Shown: positions 35,504 through 44,265 of the stretch, piece after piece
Layout of the letters: each line of letters starts with the position of its first letter
How positions within the stretch are numbered: position 1 is the first letter of the stretch
Origin: Minicystis rosea
GTDB lineage: Bacteria > Myxococcota_A > Polyangia > Polyangiales > Polyangiaceae
Reading direction: 5' to 3'
Assembly: GCA_001931535.1 (NCBI GenBank)
Contig: CP016211.1
Span: 10,090,377 to 10,154,376, forward strand
DNA: 64,000 bases
Notes under the pieces: model-generated
The model's database searches: none
Told to the model about the DNA's origin: nothing
The model's input: the letters and a program-made list of their open reading frames with translations, nothing else
Program-made: the position numbers and the translations under genes

Positions 35504-36267
35504 TGGGACTCGTCCTTGCGCCGCACCCGCGTGACGGGGGTGGCCTGCTCGCTCTCCGGCGCCGCGTCCCAACGGCCGGCGGGCGCGTCGTAGACGTCCC
35601 GGGCCGAGCGGCTGCTCTGGTAGATCGAGTCGACGAAGCTGCCTTCGTAGGCGCGGAGGAACGGGATCTTCTGCACGTGCTGCGAGGCCGCGGCCCAGGT
35701 GCGCGGCCGGATCAAGTACGGCCGCAGGATCCACGACGTCTGCCCGCCGACCGCGAAGAAGAGGGCCGCGAACGCGAGCGCGGTGACGAGCCTCCCCTGC
35801 CCTCCGCCGAGCCCGCGCAGCATCACCGAGAACGCCGCCGCGCCGCCCGCCGCATACGCGACCGCGGAGGCCAGCGTCGCGCCGTGATACCCGAGCCCGC
35901 GATCGAAGCAGAGCCACAACACCGGCGCGAGCGCGAGCAGCACCAGCGCCGCCCGCCCCGCCGCCGCCAGCGCGAGCGCGACGATGGTGCGAATGGGAAA
36001 CGCGCGCCCGAGCCCCGCGGCGATCGCATGAAACGCCGGCACGCAGAGCGCCAGCGTGGCCGTCATCGCGAGCGGCACCTTGATGGCCGCGTAGACGATC
36101 TGGAGACCACCACGGAAGCTCCCGATGACCCCGCCGAACACCGCCGATCCGACGACCAGCGCCGCCAGCGAGGTGGCCGCGATGGCACGGATGTCGCGAT
36201 CTTCACGGCAGGCGGCGGCGATCTCGTCGGGCGCGCGCAGCAGGCGATTGAGGACGACGGCGCTCAT
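35500..36267 (-). CDS. Polytopic membrane protein, unknown
   Basis: A 255-residue inner-membrane protein with about five or six helices (SLAALVVGSAVFGGVIGSF, VPLAMTATLALCVPAFHAI, ALVLLALAPVLWLCF, AVAYAAGGAAAFSVMLRG, TALAFAALFFAVGG), rather like Yip1-type proteins. The last 70 residues are soluble (RPRTWAAASQHVQKIPFLRA). ATG 36267 overlaps the previous stop (ATGA), and its own stop overlaps the next start. No transporter or enzyme motif seen. Confidence 0.6.
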   Translation of the reverse strand: MSAVVLNRLLRAPDEIAAACREDRDIRAIAATSLAALVVGSAVFGGVIGSFRGGLQIVYAAIKVPLAMTATLALCVPAFHAIAAGLGRAFPIRTIVALALAAAGRAALVLLALAPVLWLCFDRGLGYHGATLASAVAYAAGGAAAFSVMLRGLGGGQGRLVTALAFAALFFAVGGQTSWILRPYLIRPRTWAAASQHVQKIPFLRAYEGSFVDSIYQSSRSARDVYDAPAGRWDAAPESEQATPVTRVRRKDESQ

Positions 36268-36992
36268 CGGGCACCTCCGAGGACGGGCAGGAGCGACATC
36301 CACACGCGCAGCGCGATGACGATGGCGAAGAGGCCGAAGCCCGCGAACGCGACATCGGCCGCCAAGCGAATCGTGGCCCGCGCCTTCTCGATCGATCGCC
36401 GCAGATCGCAGACGACGTTGCCGAGCCCGAACGCGCCGCCCACCGCGAGCCCCACGCCCGCCGCGAGCGCTGCGGCCCCGGGCCTCTCGCTCGTGACCAC
36501 GAACAGCGCCGCCGAAGGCGCCAGCCCCGCGAGCACGAGCCCCGCCGTCGCCGTGGCCCGCGTGGCCGCCGCGCCCATGACGGCGATGTCGAGCGGCGCA
36601 TCGACGAGCGCGAGGAAGATGTAGAGCGCCGGCACGCCGATACCGAACGCCACCAGCAACGCCGCCGGCACCCCGGCCGCATGCGCCACGAACGCGAGCC
36701 TCCCCTGACGCGCCCCCAGCGCGAGCCCATAAAGCGCCGCCAGCCCGAGCCCGATGCCGAACCGCGTGGCCTCGCGTCGCAGGGAAAACGCCGCGTCGCG
36801 CGCGAGAAGGTTGGAGGTCCAACTTTCCGGCAGCGGCACCGGCGGAGGCGGCGTCTCCATCGCCGGAATCGGCGGCACGGCCGACGCCGACGGGAGTGTC
36901 GCGACCCCGACGGGCGGCAGCGCATCGCTGCCCGTCGCGCGTGGCGACGGCGGCGGAAAGGCATCTTCGAGGGACAGAGCGGGCGCTTGCAT
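36264..36992 (-). CDS. Polytopic membrane protein with Pro-rich N-terminus, unknown
   Basis: A 242-residue protein. About 55 residues of Pro/Ala-rich cytoplasmic sequence (FPPPSPRATGSDALPP; METPPPPVPLPE) precede four to five membrane helices (GIGLGLAALYGLALGA, VPAALLVAFGIGVPALYIFL, ATAGLVLAGLAPSAALFVV, VAFAGFGLFAIVIALRVWM). A strong GGAGG lies 4-5 nt before the ATG, fitting the first gene of the five-gene unit that ends with the two-component pair. Function not recognised. Confidence 0.6.
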   Translation of the reverse strand: MQAPALSLEDAFPPPSPRATGSDALPPVGVATLPSASAVPPIPAMETPPPPVPLPESWTSNLLARDAAFSLRREATRFGIGLGLAALYGLALGARQGRLAFVAHAAGVPAALLVAFGIGVPALYIFLALVDAPLDIAVMGAAATRATATAGLVLAGLAPSAALFVVTSERPGAAALAAGVGLAVGGAFGLGNVVCDLRRSIEKARATIRLAADVAFAGFGLFAIVIALRVWMSLLPVLGGAR

Positions 36993-37117
36993 GACACCTC
37001 CTCGAGCCGCGCTCGCCCTCTCCTGAAGGCCCGCGCTCGACGTGCCCCGAGAGATATCGACCCAAGCTGACGAACCTCGGGCGCGGGATGGGAAGATCGA
37101 GGGAGGGGTTGTGGCGA

Positions 37118-37260
37118 AGATGTGGCAGCCGCTCTCTCGCCCTCAAAGCACCGACAGCAGCAGCCGCTCTCGCCCCAAAGCACCGGCAGCAGCCGGCGAA
37201 GATGTGGCAGCCCCTCAAAGCACCGACAGCGACAGCAGCCGCGACCGCTAGGGAGCGGAC
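37118..37260. repeat. Degenerate direct repeats ending in an 'AGCCGCGACCG...GGGAGCGGAC' copy
   Basis: GAAGATGTGGCAGCC occurs twice (about 37118 and 37198), and CAAAGCACCG-CAGCAGC units occur three times. The block ends with GACAGCAGCCGCGACCGCTAGGGAGCGGAC at 37231-37260 (partly listed), a member of the family that bounds the element at 32178-32475. It is part of a 617 bp gap (36993-37609) with no recognisable gene. Confidence 0.55.
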
Positions 37261-37299
37261 TTCACAACCACACTCGGGCTCCCTTCCCATGACCTGCTG

Positions 37300-37515
37300 G
37301 ATTGGAGCCTTCGAGCGCCGGCCCGGAGCGCTTTGCCGCTGGATTGGAGCCCAGAAGGGCCGGCGTGGAGCGCTTTCGGGCTCCAATTCCAGCGCTTCGG
37401 GGCTCGACAGGTGCCCTTTGGGGATCGAAAGGCGCCCTTTGGGGCCAGCGCGCAGCCCTCTGGGGCTCGATTGCGGCCTTTGGGGCCAGCGTGGAGCCTT
37501 TGGGGCAGGGCCGAA
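37300..37515. repeat. Decayed tandem repeat (GCCTTTGGGGCCAGCG type)
   Basis: Irregular units of about 22-30 bp containing CTTTGGGG(C/A), GCGCTTT and GGATTGGAGCC recur through this block. Frames stay open by chance because the unit lacks stops; no protein family is recognised. It is followed by a diverged GAGACGCAGAGACGC repeat with hairpin (about 37515-37580) related to the one at 9963. Confidence 0.5.
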
Positions 37516-37609
37516 CGCAACGGCGCGAGAGACGCAGAGACGCGTTCTTCTGTGCGTCTCTTGCGCCTCCGCGCCCTGGCGACGTTGCGTCGAATCTCCT
37601 CCGAAACGA

Positions 37610-39904
37610 TCAGCCGCGACGACGGCGACGCGACAGCAGCAGCCCGAGCGCCGCGAGCGCGCCCACGGCTGCGCCGCTCTTGGTCGACTCCTCACCGGGC
37701 ACCGCGCAGCCGCAGCCGCCGACCACCTCGGGCTCGCCGCTCGACGACGACGCGCTCGTGCTGCTCGACGAGGCGCTGCTCGACGACGACGTCGTGCCCA
37801 CGGGCACGGTGTTCGCCGTCAGCATCACCGACGTGTAGGCGCCGTCGGACTGGCCCTTGCTGCCGATCATCACCCACGCGTCCGTCGCGCCGGCGGGCAC
37901 GTCGATCGTGATCGTGTAGCCGTTGGCGGCTTCGGTGGCGTCGAAGGTCTGGAGATCGGCCGGGCCGGTGAGCGGCTTGTACTTGAACTGGATGGCCTCC
38001 TTGCCGAAGCTCACGAGCACCTTCGGCTCGAACGGCGTCCCGCCGCCGAAGACGCCGCCACCGCCGCCGATGTCGACCCTCGTCAGGTCGACGGTCAGCT
38101 TGTTCGAGCCATCGGGGAGCTTCTGGTGGAACTGCACCACGCCCGGCGTCCAGCCCTTCGTGGTCGCGCCGGTCGTCTGCGTGCCGGGCGCCATCCACAG
38201 GCCTTGGAGCGCGGCCGGGCCGTTCATCGCGCTGCCGTCGCTCTCGAGCACGCGATCACACTTGGGCAGCACGCCGTGCGCGGTGAAGGCCGCGGTGAGC
38301 GCGGTGGCCACCGTGTCGCCGAGCGCGGTCTTCACCGCGTCGCCGATGAGCTTGGCCATGTCCTCGTAGCCGAGGTCGCCCGTCGACGACATGTTCATCG
38401 CGGCGTACACCGCGCCGTCGAAGAGCGCGCGCTGGTTGTCGTCCGCGAGGCCCTTGCGCGTGTCCCAGAGCGCGCCCGAGAAGAGCGACGCGTCCTGGTG
38501 CACCTCGCCGCCGATGTCCTTCGGGCACGTCTCCTGGTTGTCGAGCGTGCGGATGGCCGACCCGCTGCCCGGGCCGAGGTCCCCTACGGCGTACTCGCCG
38601 ACGTCGGGGTCCCCCGCGATCGCCGAGGAGAAGTAGTCCGCCAGGCCCTCGTTCATCGCGCCGGGCGACATGCTGACGCCGTACGCGTCCAGGTGCGGCG
38701 TGCCCACGAGCTGGAGGGTGGCGTTGACGACCGCGTGCGTGAACTCGTGGTAGACGACGTCGCCGTCGTACGCGTAGTCCCGGAGCTTGCCCTGGCCGAA
38801 GTACATCGCGCCGCCCTCGATGCCGAGGATGGCGCCGAAGATCGGATCCTCCGGCGCGAAGAACGCGTTCTGGAACGGCGCGAGCGGCAGGTCCGGATCC
38901 TTGAGCTTGTTCGTGTCGAACGTGTCGAAGCCCTGCGGGATGCGGAGGTTCGAGACGGTGGAGATGGGCTTGCCGCCGTTGACGTCGAGCTTCTCGTCGT
39001 AGCCGTGGAAGAAGTCGTACGCGCGGTTCACGTGGTGGAACATCGAGATCTCGGCGTACGTGTCCTCCGGCGCGGTGTCGGTGCCCGGCGCGTCGAGGTA
39101 GTTGCCGTCGCCGTCCGGCAGCGCCGTCTGGAGCAGCTCGCAGACGTGGACATCGAGCATGAAGCCCATGATGTCGATCTTCTTGGCCTTGTGCGTGTCG
39201 ATGCAGTTCTTCGAGACGACGAGCTCGTTCTGCAGCGTCGTCGCGCCCGTGGCGACGGGCAGGGTCACGCTCGCGAGCGTCGGCGACTTGGTCGGGTTGC
39301 TCGGGTAGACCTTGGCCTCGTTGAGCGTGACGATGGTGTTGTAGTGCAGGATCACGTCGCCGCTCATGGCGTCGACGACGACGACGGGCGCGTAGGGCAG
39401 CCCGGGGATGGACGCGGGCGCGACCGCGTACGCGAGCTTGTTGCCATCGGCCGTCGGCCAAATCACGAGCTTGGCGCGCGTCGCATCGGCGTGGAGGCGC
39501 GTGCGCTGCGACGCGGCGGCGGCGGCCTGCTGCGCGGTGATCGCCGCGGTCACGCTGGCGGGCAGATCGGCTTCGAGGCGCGTGGCCACGTGACGGGCGA
39601 CGCCGTCGGCGCCGAAGGTCACGGAGGCGCCGCGGTGCGCGACGGGCACGCCGAGGTGCATCTGCGCGAGCTTCACGATGCGGGCGCCGCTCTTCAGCGA
39701 GACGGTGCGCACGGCGCGGAGATCCGTGCCCCGGACCTCCTCCGGCACGGCGCTGTTCAGCGCGGCGATGGCCGCGGCGGGCTGCGGCGCCTGGGCGGGA
39801 GAGAAGCGACCGCTGACGCTAACCAGCCCGGGTGACGCGGCGGAGGCGCTCCCAGCGAAGGCGAAGGTGAGCAGGCCGGCGGAAAGAAAGCGCGAGAATC
39901 GCAT
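37610..39904 (-). CDS. Secreted zinc metalloprotease (M4/M36-like) with MYXO-CTERM tail
   Basis: A 764-residue exported protease. A signal peptide (FLSAGLLTFAFAGSASA) and a propeptide of the fungalysin/thermolysin type precede the catalytic core: HEFTH (zinc ligands and Glu) near residue 385, followed by MNEGLADYF with the third ligand Glu. A beta-rich C-terminal domain follows, then a Ser-rich linker (about 20 residues). The end is GGCGCAVPG, a hydrophobic helix and a five-residue Arg run, the MYXO-CTERM sorting signal. The mature enzyme is probably surface-held or released after processing. AGGAG lies 6 nt upstream of ATG 39904. Single-gene unit, divergent from the coiled-coil gene. Confidence 0.9.
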   Translation of the reverse strand: MRFSRFLSAGLLTFAFAGSASAASPGLVSVSGRFSPAQAPQPAAAIAALNSAVPEEVRGTDLRAVRTVSLKSGARIVKLAQMHLGVPVAHRGASVTFGADGVARHVATRLEADLPASVTAAITAQQAAAAASQRTRLHADATRAKLVIWPTADGNKLAYAVAPASIPGLPYAPVVVVDAMSGDVILHYNTIVTLNEAKVYPSNPTKSPTLASVTLPVATGATTLQNELVVSKNCIDTHKAKKIDIMGFMLDVHVCELLQTALPDGDGNYLDAPGTDTAPEDTYAEISMFHHVNRAYDFFHGYDEKLDVNGGKPISTVSNLRIPQGFDTFDTNKLKDPDLPLAPFQNAFFAPEDPIFGAILGIEGGAMYFGQGKLRDYAYDGDVVYHEFTHAVVNATLQLVGTPHLDAYGVSMSPGAMNEGLADYFSSAIAGDPDVGEYAVGDLGPGSGSAIRTLDNQETCPKDIGGEVHQDASLFSGALWDTRKGLADDNQRALFDGAVYAAMNMSSTGDLGYEDMAKLIGDAVKTALGDTVATALTAAFTAHGVLPKCDRVLESDGSAMNGPAALQGLWMAPGTQTTGATTKGWTPGVVQFHQKLPDGSNKLTVDLTRVDIGGGGGVFGGGTPFEPKVLVSFGKEAIQFKYKPLTGPADLQTFDATEAANGYTITIDVPAGATDAWVMIGSKGQSDGAYTSVMLTANTVPVGTTSSSSSASSSSTSASSSSGEPEVVGGCGCAVPGEESTKSGAAVGALAALGLLLSRRRRRG

Positions 39905-40097
39905 CGGTGCTCCTGTCGAGGCGTGCACGCCCCGTGTTTGGGACGCGCATGGTACGCACGCGCGCCGAGTCCGAGCAACGCATGAAAAAGTACCGCGGCC
40001 CGAGATCGCGCGGCGCGACGCGACGCTCGTACGAGAGCGCACGACGAGGACGAAGCGGCGGCACCTCGGGCCCGCGTGGTATCGTGATCGACCCCCT

Positions 40098-41048
40098 GTG
40101 AACGAAAAAGATCGCTCGTCGCCTCGACCCCGCCCTGATGCCCGGCGCGCCCTGGGCTCGGCGCCCGATCTCGGGGAGCAGGTGGCCCCTCCGAGCGCCC
40201 GCGCGACGCCGCCGATCATGCGCGCGACGCCGCCGATCATGCGCGCGACGCCGCCGAGCACGCGCACGACACCGACGCGGGGCATGCGCGCGGCGGGCGG
40301 GGCGCGCCTGGACGAGCGGGCCCAGCTCCATCGCAAGCTCGCCGACATGCAGGCCGAGCTCACCGGCGCGCAGAAACGGCTGGAGCGCGCGCTCCACGAG
40401 TCGGCCCACGCCGACGAGATGATCGGGCAGATGCTGGCGCGCGTGGCCGACGCCGAAGCGCGGATGCGCGTCTCGCAGAAGCAGGCCGCCGAGGCCGAAG
40501 CCCGCGCCGCCGATCTCGCGACCGAGCTCGCCCGAGCCCGCGAAGCACAGGCCGCGCTGACCGAGCGGCTCGGCGCGATGGAGGCGCGCGCGCTCGGCGA
40601 TCCGGAGGAGATGGAACGCCTCTGCCGCGCGCTCGACGCCGCGCGCACCGAGACGACGGTGGCGCTCGCGGCCGTGGAGCAGACGGAGGAAGCGCTCGCC
40701 GAAGAGCGCGCGCAGGCGACCGCGCTGCGAAACGAGCTCGCCCGCGAGCACGCAGAGCTCCTCCGCGAGCGCGAGGAGCGCGAGTCTCTGCGCGCCCGCA
40801 TCACCGAGCTCGCCCACGTCTGCAACGAGCGCGACGACGCTCTCGCCCGCGAAGAGCTGCTCCAAGCCGAGCTCGACACGCTGCGCGCGCGCATCGCCGC
40901 CGCGCCGGACGGCGAAGCCCCCGTCTCCGCGCTCGACGACGTGCGCCGCGCCCTCCTCGATCTCGAGCGCCGCGAAGCCGACAACGCCAAGGACCGCGCC
41001 GGCATCCTCGCCGCCGCGCGCAACCTGGTGGAGCGCGCGCTGCGTTGA
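40098..41048 (+). CDS. Coiled-coil protein, unknown
   Basis: A 316-residue protein. After a charged N-terminus comes a three-fold RATPPIM repeat (DNA unit about 21 bp, 40201-40262), then about 230 residues of almost continuous heptad helix (DERAQLHRKLADMQAELTGA, AARAADLATELARAREAQAA-like), ending in DRAGILAAARNLVERALR. No signal peptide or enzyme motif. GTG 40098 was chosen because sequence further upstream overlaps the protease start region and looks noncoding. Possible structural or polar-scaffold role; not assignable. Confidence 0.6.
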   Translation: MNEKDRSSPRPRPDARRALGSAPDLGEQVAPPSARATPPIMRATPPIMRATPPSTRTTPTRGMRAAGGARLDERAQLHRKLADMQAELTGAQKRLERALHESAHADEMIGQMLARVADAEARMRVSQKQAAEAEARAADLATELARAREAQAALTERLGAMEARALGDPEEMERLCRALDAARTETTVALAAVEQTEEALAEERAQATALRNELAREHAELLREREERESLRARITELAHVCNERDDALAREELLQAELDTLRARIAAAPDGEAPVSALDDVRRALLDLERREADNAKDRAGILAAARNLVERALR

Positions 41049-41070
41049 GCCCCGGGCCCTCGCGGACTCC

Positions 41071-41949
41071 TCAATCCATCGAGGATTCGAGGATCGCGAC
41101 GGCCATGGCGTTGAGCGGCGTGGGGATGCCGAGCTTTGCGCCGAGCCGGACGATGATGCCGTTGCGGGCGTCGATCTCCAGCGGCCGATGCGCGAGCCGG
41201 TCCGCGAGCATCGAGTTCGTCTGGTCGGGAGGCGCCGCGAGGTAGCGCGCGATCACCTCGTCGGGGAGGCCGTCGTCGAGGCGTGCGCCGACGGCGCGAC
41301 CGACCGCGAGCGCCTCCGACACGACCGCGCGCATCACCTCCGCGGCCTTCTCGTTGCGCGCCAGGATCGAGGGCCGAAGCGCCAGCGTGTTCACCACCGC
41401 AGCGCTGTTGAGCACGAGCTTCCGCCACGAGGCACTGAGAAAGTCGTCGCTCGTCTTCGGCCCGAGCGGGGTGCCCTCGAAGAGCGCGACGAACGCGCGG
41501 CCGAGGGCGCCGTCGGGCACGGTGATGTCGCCGGGCCGGCGCTGCACGATCCGGCCGGGCCCCGTGCGCTCGGCGGGGATGTCGATGATCACCGGCAACG
41601 TGCGCTCCCGCGGCACGAGGCCGCCGAACCGCACGAGGTGCTCGACGCCGTTCTGCACCACCGCGACGCGCGTCTCCGGCCCGACGAGCCGCTCGAGCCA
41701 GCGCGCCGCGCCCGCGGTGTCATAGGTCTTCGTGACCGTGATGGCCCAGTCGACCACGCGCGCGCGGGCCGGATCGGTGATCACCTCCGGCGTCACCTCG
41801 ATGGTCCGCCCCTCGGGCACCGCGACGACGAGCCTGTCGAACGCCGTGCGCGCGCAGACCATCACCTCGTGGCCCGGGACCTCCGCGAGCCACGCGGCCA
41901 GCATGCCGCCGATCGCTCCCGGACCGATGACCGCAATGCGCTTCGTCAT
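41071..41949 (-). CDS. panE: 2-Dehydropantoate 2-reductase
   Basis: A 292-residue ketopantoate reductase (NADPH), making pantoate for coenzyme A synthesis. The N-terminal Rossmann motif IAVIGPGAIGGMLAAWLAE is followed by VTKTYD (catalytic-region Lys), VVQNGVEH and the C-terminal helical domain with SWRKLVLNSAAVVNTL and PLEIDARNGIIVRLG, all family hallmarks. No other pantothenate genes are nearby. Paralogues in oxidoreductase roles are frequent, so the physiological substrate is probable rather than proven. Convergent with the coiled-coil gene (22 bp gap). Confidence 0.85.
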   Translation of the reverse strand: MTKRIAVIGPGAIGGMLAAWLAEVPGHEVMVCARTAFDRLVVAVPEGRTIEVTPEVITDPARARVVDWAITVTKTYDTAGAARWLERLVGPETRVAVVQNGVEHLVRFGGLVPRERTLPVIIDIPAERTGPGRIVQRRPGDITVPDGALGRAFVALFEGTPLGPKTSDDFLSASWRKLVLNSAAVVNTLALRPSILARNEKAAEVMRAVVSEALAVGRAVGARLDDGLPDEVIARYLAAPPDQTNSMLADRLAHRPLEIDARNGIIVRLGAKLGIPTPLNAMAVAILESSMD

Positions 41950-42078
41950 GGCGCGCCGAGCTTAGCCGATCGCGGGCCACGCGCTCGCTCGGACGCTCCG
42001 AGCAAGCGGGCAAGCCAACGTGAGGCTCGCGCGGCGCGGTCTTCGAGCAGGTTCGGGTCGCGGCCTCACGCGCGCCGA

Positions 42079-43197
42079 TCAGCGAACGCGGAAGCCGGGC
42101 GGCTCGCGGTCGACGTGCGTGCCGCCGGTGAACATGCCTTGCGAGAAGAAGGTGCTCTCGAAGAAGTGATACGGGTGCACGAGCTCGGGGCGGCTCACCG
42201 CGTCGAGGCGCGCGGCCAGCTCGGGAGGGAGATGGACGTCGAGGGCGCCGATGTTCTGCGTGAGCTGCGCGAGCGAGGTGGCGCCGATGATGGTGGATCC
42301 GACGCCCGGCCGGCTCGCCACCCACGCGAGCGCCACCTGCGCCGGTGTCTTGTCGAGCTCCCGCGCGACGCTCACCAACGCCTCGACGATCTGCCAGTTG
42401 CGCTCGGTGAAGAGCTTCTCGAAGCCGGGGTTGCCGGACGTGGCCACGCGCGCGAAGCGCCCCTCGCCCTGGACCGCGGCGCCGGCGCGCGAGAACTTGC
42501 CCGTGAGGAGGCCGGACGCGAGCGGGCTCCACGGCGTGATGGCGGAGCCGAGCTCGACGGCGGCCGGCACGTGCTCGCGCTCGATGTTCCGCTCGACCAG
42601 CGAGTACTCGAGCTGGAGGGCGACGATGGGCGTGAGCCCCTCGCGCTCCGCGAGGGTCTGCGCGCGCGCGTAGTACCAAGCCGGCACGTCCGAGAGGCCG
42701 GCGTGACGGATCTTGCCGGCGCGCACGAGGTCGGTGAGCGTGCTCATGACCTCTTCGAGCGGCGTCATCCCGTCCCACGCGTGGAGCCAGTAGAGATCCA
42801 CGTAGTCGGTCCCGAGGCGCTTCAGTGATCCTTCGAGCGCGCGGTAGATGTTCTTGCGGCCGTTGCCGCCGGAGTTGGGATCACCGGGCGTCGATCCGGC
42901 GGTGAACTTGGTGGCGATCACGACCGCGTCGCGCCCGCCGCGCGCCCGGAAATAGTCGCCGAGGATGCGCTCGCTGGAGCCGCCCGTGTAGCCGTCGGCG
43001 GTGTCGATGAAGTTGCCGCCCGCGGCGAGGTAGCCGTCGAGGATCGCGTGCGCCGTCTCGGCGGGGCTGCCCCAACCCCACTCGGTTCCGAACGTCATGG
43101 CGCCGAGGCAGAAGGGGCTCACGCGCAGCCCCGATCGGCCGAGCAGGCGGTAGCGCGCGAGCGGGGAAGAAGCAGCGGATCGATTCGTGTCGGTCAT
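42079..43197 (-). CDS. Aldo/keto reductase
   Basis: A 372-residue AKR with a full TIM barrel. The catalytic tetrad is visible: Asp and Tyr in NFIDTADGYTGG, Lys in VIATKF, His in YWLHAWDG. LGRSGLRVSPFCLGAMTFG at the start and NIGALDVHLPPELAARLD near the end are typical of the AKR11/YajO-like group, which reduces aldehydes with NADPH. The substrate is unknown. It is divergent from a LysR regulator (125 bp between starts), the classic arrangement for control by that regulator. Confidence 0.9.
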   Translation of the reverse strand: MTDTNRSAASSPLARYRLLGRSGLRVSPFCLGAMTFGTEWGWGSPAETAHAILDGYLAAGGNFIDTADGYTGGSSERILGDYFRARGGRDAVVIATKFTAGSTPGDPNSGGNGRKNIYRALEGSLKRLGTDYVDLYWLHAWDGMTPLEEVMSTLTDLVRAGKIRHAGLSDVPAWYYARAQTLAEREGLTPIVALQLEYSLVERNIEREHVPAAVELGSAITPWSPLASGLLTGKFSRAGAAVQGEGRFARVATSGNPGFEKLFTERNWQIVEALVSVARELDKTPAQVALAWVASRPGVGSTIIGATSLAQLTQNIGALDVHLPPELAARLDAVSRPELVHPYHFFESTFFSQGMFTGGTHVDREPPGFRVR

Positions 43198-43245
43198 GGC
43201 GAAGCCTCCGTGCCGCGGAAGCTAGGGCCTTCCTCGCGCCCTTGG

Positions 43246-43258
43246 ATCTCGGCAAGAT
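43246..43258. promoter_or_regulatory. Candidate LysR-type operator
   Basis: ATCT-CGGCA-AGAT is a perfect 4+4 dyad with LysR-box spacing, located between the divergent aldo/keto reductase and LysR genes. It fits autoregulation plus control of the reductase. Only position and symmetry support it. Confidence 0.3.
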
Positions 43259-43322
43259 GCGCACGGACCGTTCAGGAAAGCTTCACGATGCCGAGCCGCT
43301 CTCATCCCTCGTCCGGTGCGCC

Positions 43323-44246
43323 GTGAGCGCGCCGCTGCACGGGCTCACGGTCTTCGTGGCGGTGGCCGAGGCGAAGAGCTTCCGGCGCGCGGCGCGCATC
43401 CTCGGGCTGTCCGCGTCGGCGGTGAGCCAGGCCGTGCGCAGCCTCGAGTCCTACGTGGGCCAGCCGCTCCTCGCGCGTACGTCGCGCAGCGTGGCGCTCA
43501 CCGACGCGGGTCGCGCCCTCCTCGAAGCCGGAGGGCCCGCGGTGCGCCAGGCGCGCGCGGCCATCGAGCAAGCGAAGACGCCCGTCGGTGCGGTCTCGGG
43601 CACGGTGCGGCTCTCGGTGCCGCGCATCGCGGCGCGGCCCATCACGGAGGTGGTGGCTCGCCTCGCGGAGCTCCACCCGCACGTGCGCGTGGAGGTGTAC
43701 ATCGAGGATCGCCTCGTCGATCTCGTCGACCGCGGTCTCGACGCCGGCGTGCGGCTCAACGAGGCCATCGAGCGCGACATGGTGCAGGTGCGCCTCCACG
43801 GCGCCTTCCGCTTCCTCGTCGTCGGCGCTCCATCGTACCTCGCGCGCCACGGCACGCCGAAGACGCCGGCAGATCTCGATGCCCACCGCTGCATCGGCTA
43901 CCGCTTCCCCACCACCGGCGGCACGTACGCTTGGGAGCTCGAGCGCGGCGAGGAGCAGCATCGGCTCCGGTTTCCTTGGGTCACGCTCACGGACGAGGGC
44001 ACCTTCGCCGCGGAGCTCGCCGAGCGCGGCGTCGGCCTCGCGTACGTCGCCGAGCTCAGCATCACGGAGGCGCTCGCGCAGAAGCGGCTCGTGCCGGTGC
44101 TCGAGCGGTGGGCGCCCGAGGTGCCCGGCCTCTTCATCTACTTCCCCAGCCGCGCCCAGGTCTCTCCCGCACTCCGAGCGCTGCTCGACGTGGTGAAGCC
44201 GCCCGCGCGCGCTCCCGCTCCGGCGCGTGCGCGCCGGCGTGCGTGA
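43323..44246 (+). CDS. LysR-family transcriptional regulator
   Basis: A 307-residue LysR regulator. The N-terminal winged helix is canonical (HGLTVFVAVAEAKSFRRAAR, ILGLSASAVSQAVRSLE, LLARTSRSVALTDAGRALLE). The periplasmic-binding-protein-like effector domain follows (GTVRLSVPRIAARP, HPHVRVEVYIEDRLVDLVD, GVGLAYVAELSITEAL). The GTG start at 43323 puts the helix-turn-helix at its usual distance; in-frame upstream codons are nonconserved. It probably controls the divergent aldo/keto reductase and ends 19 bp before the convergent nuoN. Confidence 0.92.
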   Translation: MSAPLHGLTVFVAVAEAKSFRRAARILGLSASAVSQAVRSLESYVGQPLLARTSRSVALTDAGRALLEAGGPAVRQARAAIEQAKTPVGAVSGTVRLSVPRIAARPITEVVARLAELHPHVRVEVYIEDRLVDLVDRGLDAGVRLNEAIERDMVQVRLHGAFRFLVVGAPSYLARHGTPKTPADLDAHRCIGYRFPTTGGTYAWELERGEEQHRLRFPWVTLTDEGTFAAELAERGVGLAYVAELSITEALAQKRLVPVLERWAPEVPGLFIYFPSRAQVSPALRALLDVVKPPARAPAPARARRRA

Positions 44247-44265
44247 GCGATTCCTGTCCCGGGAT

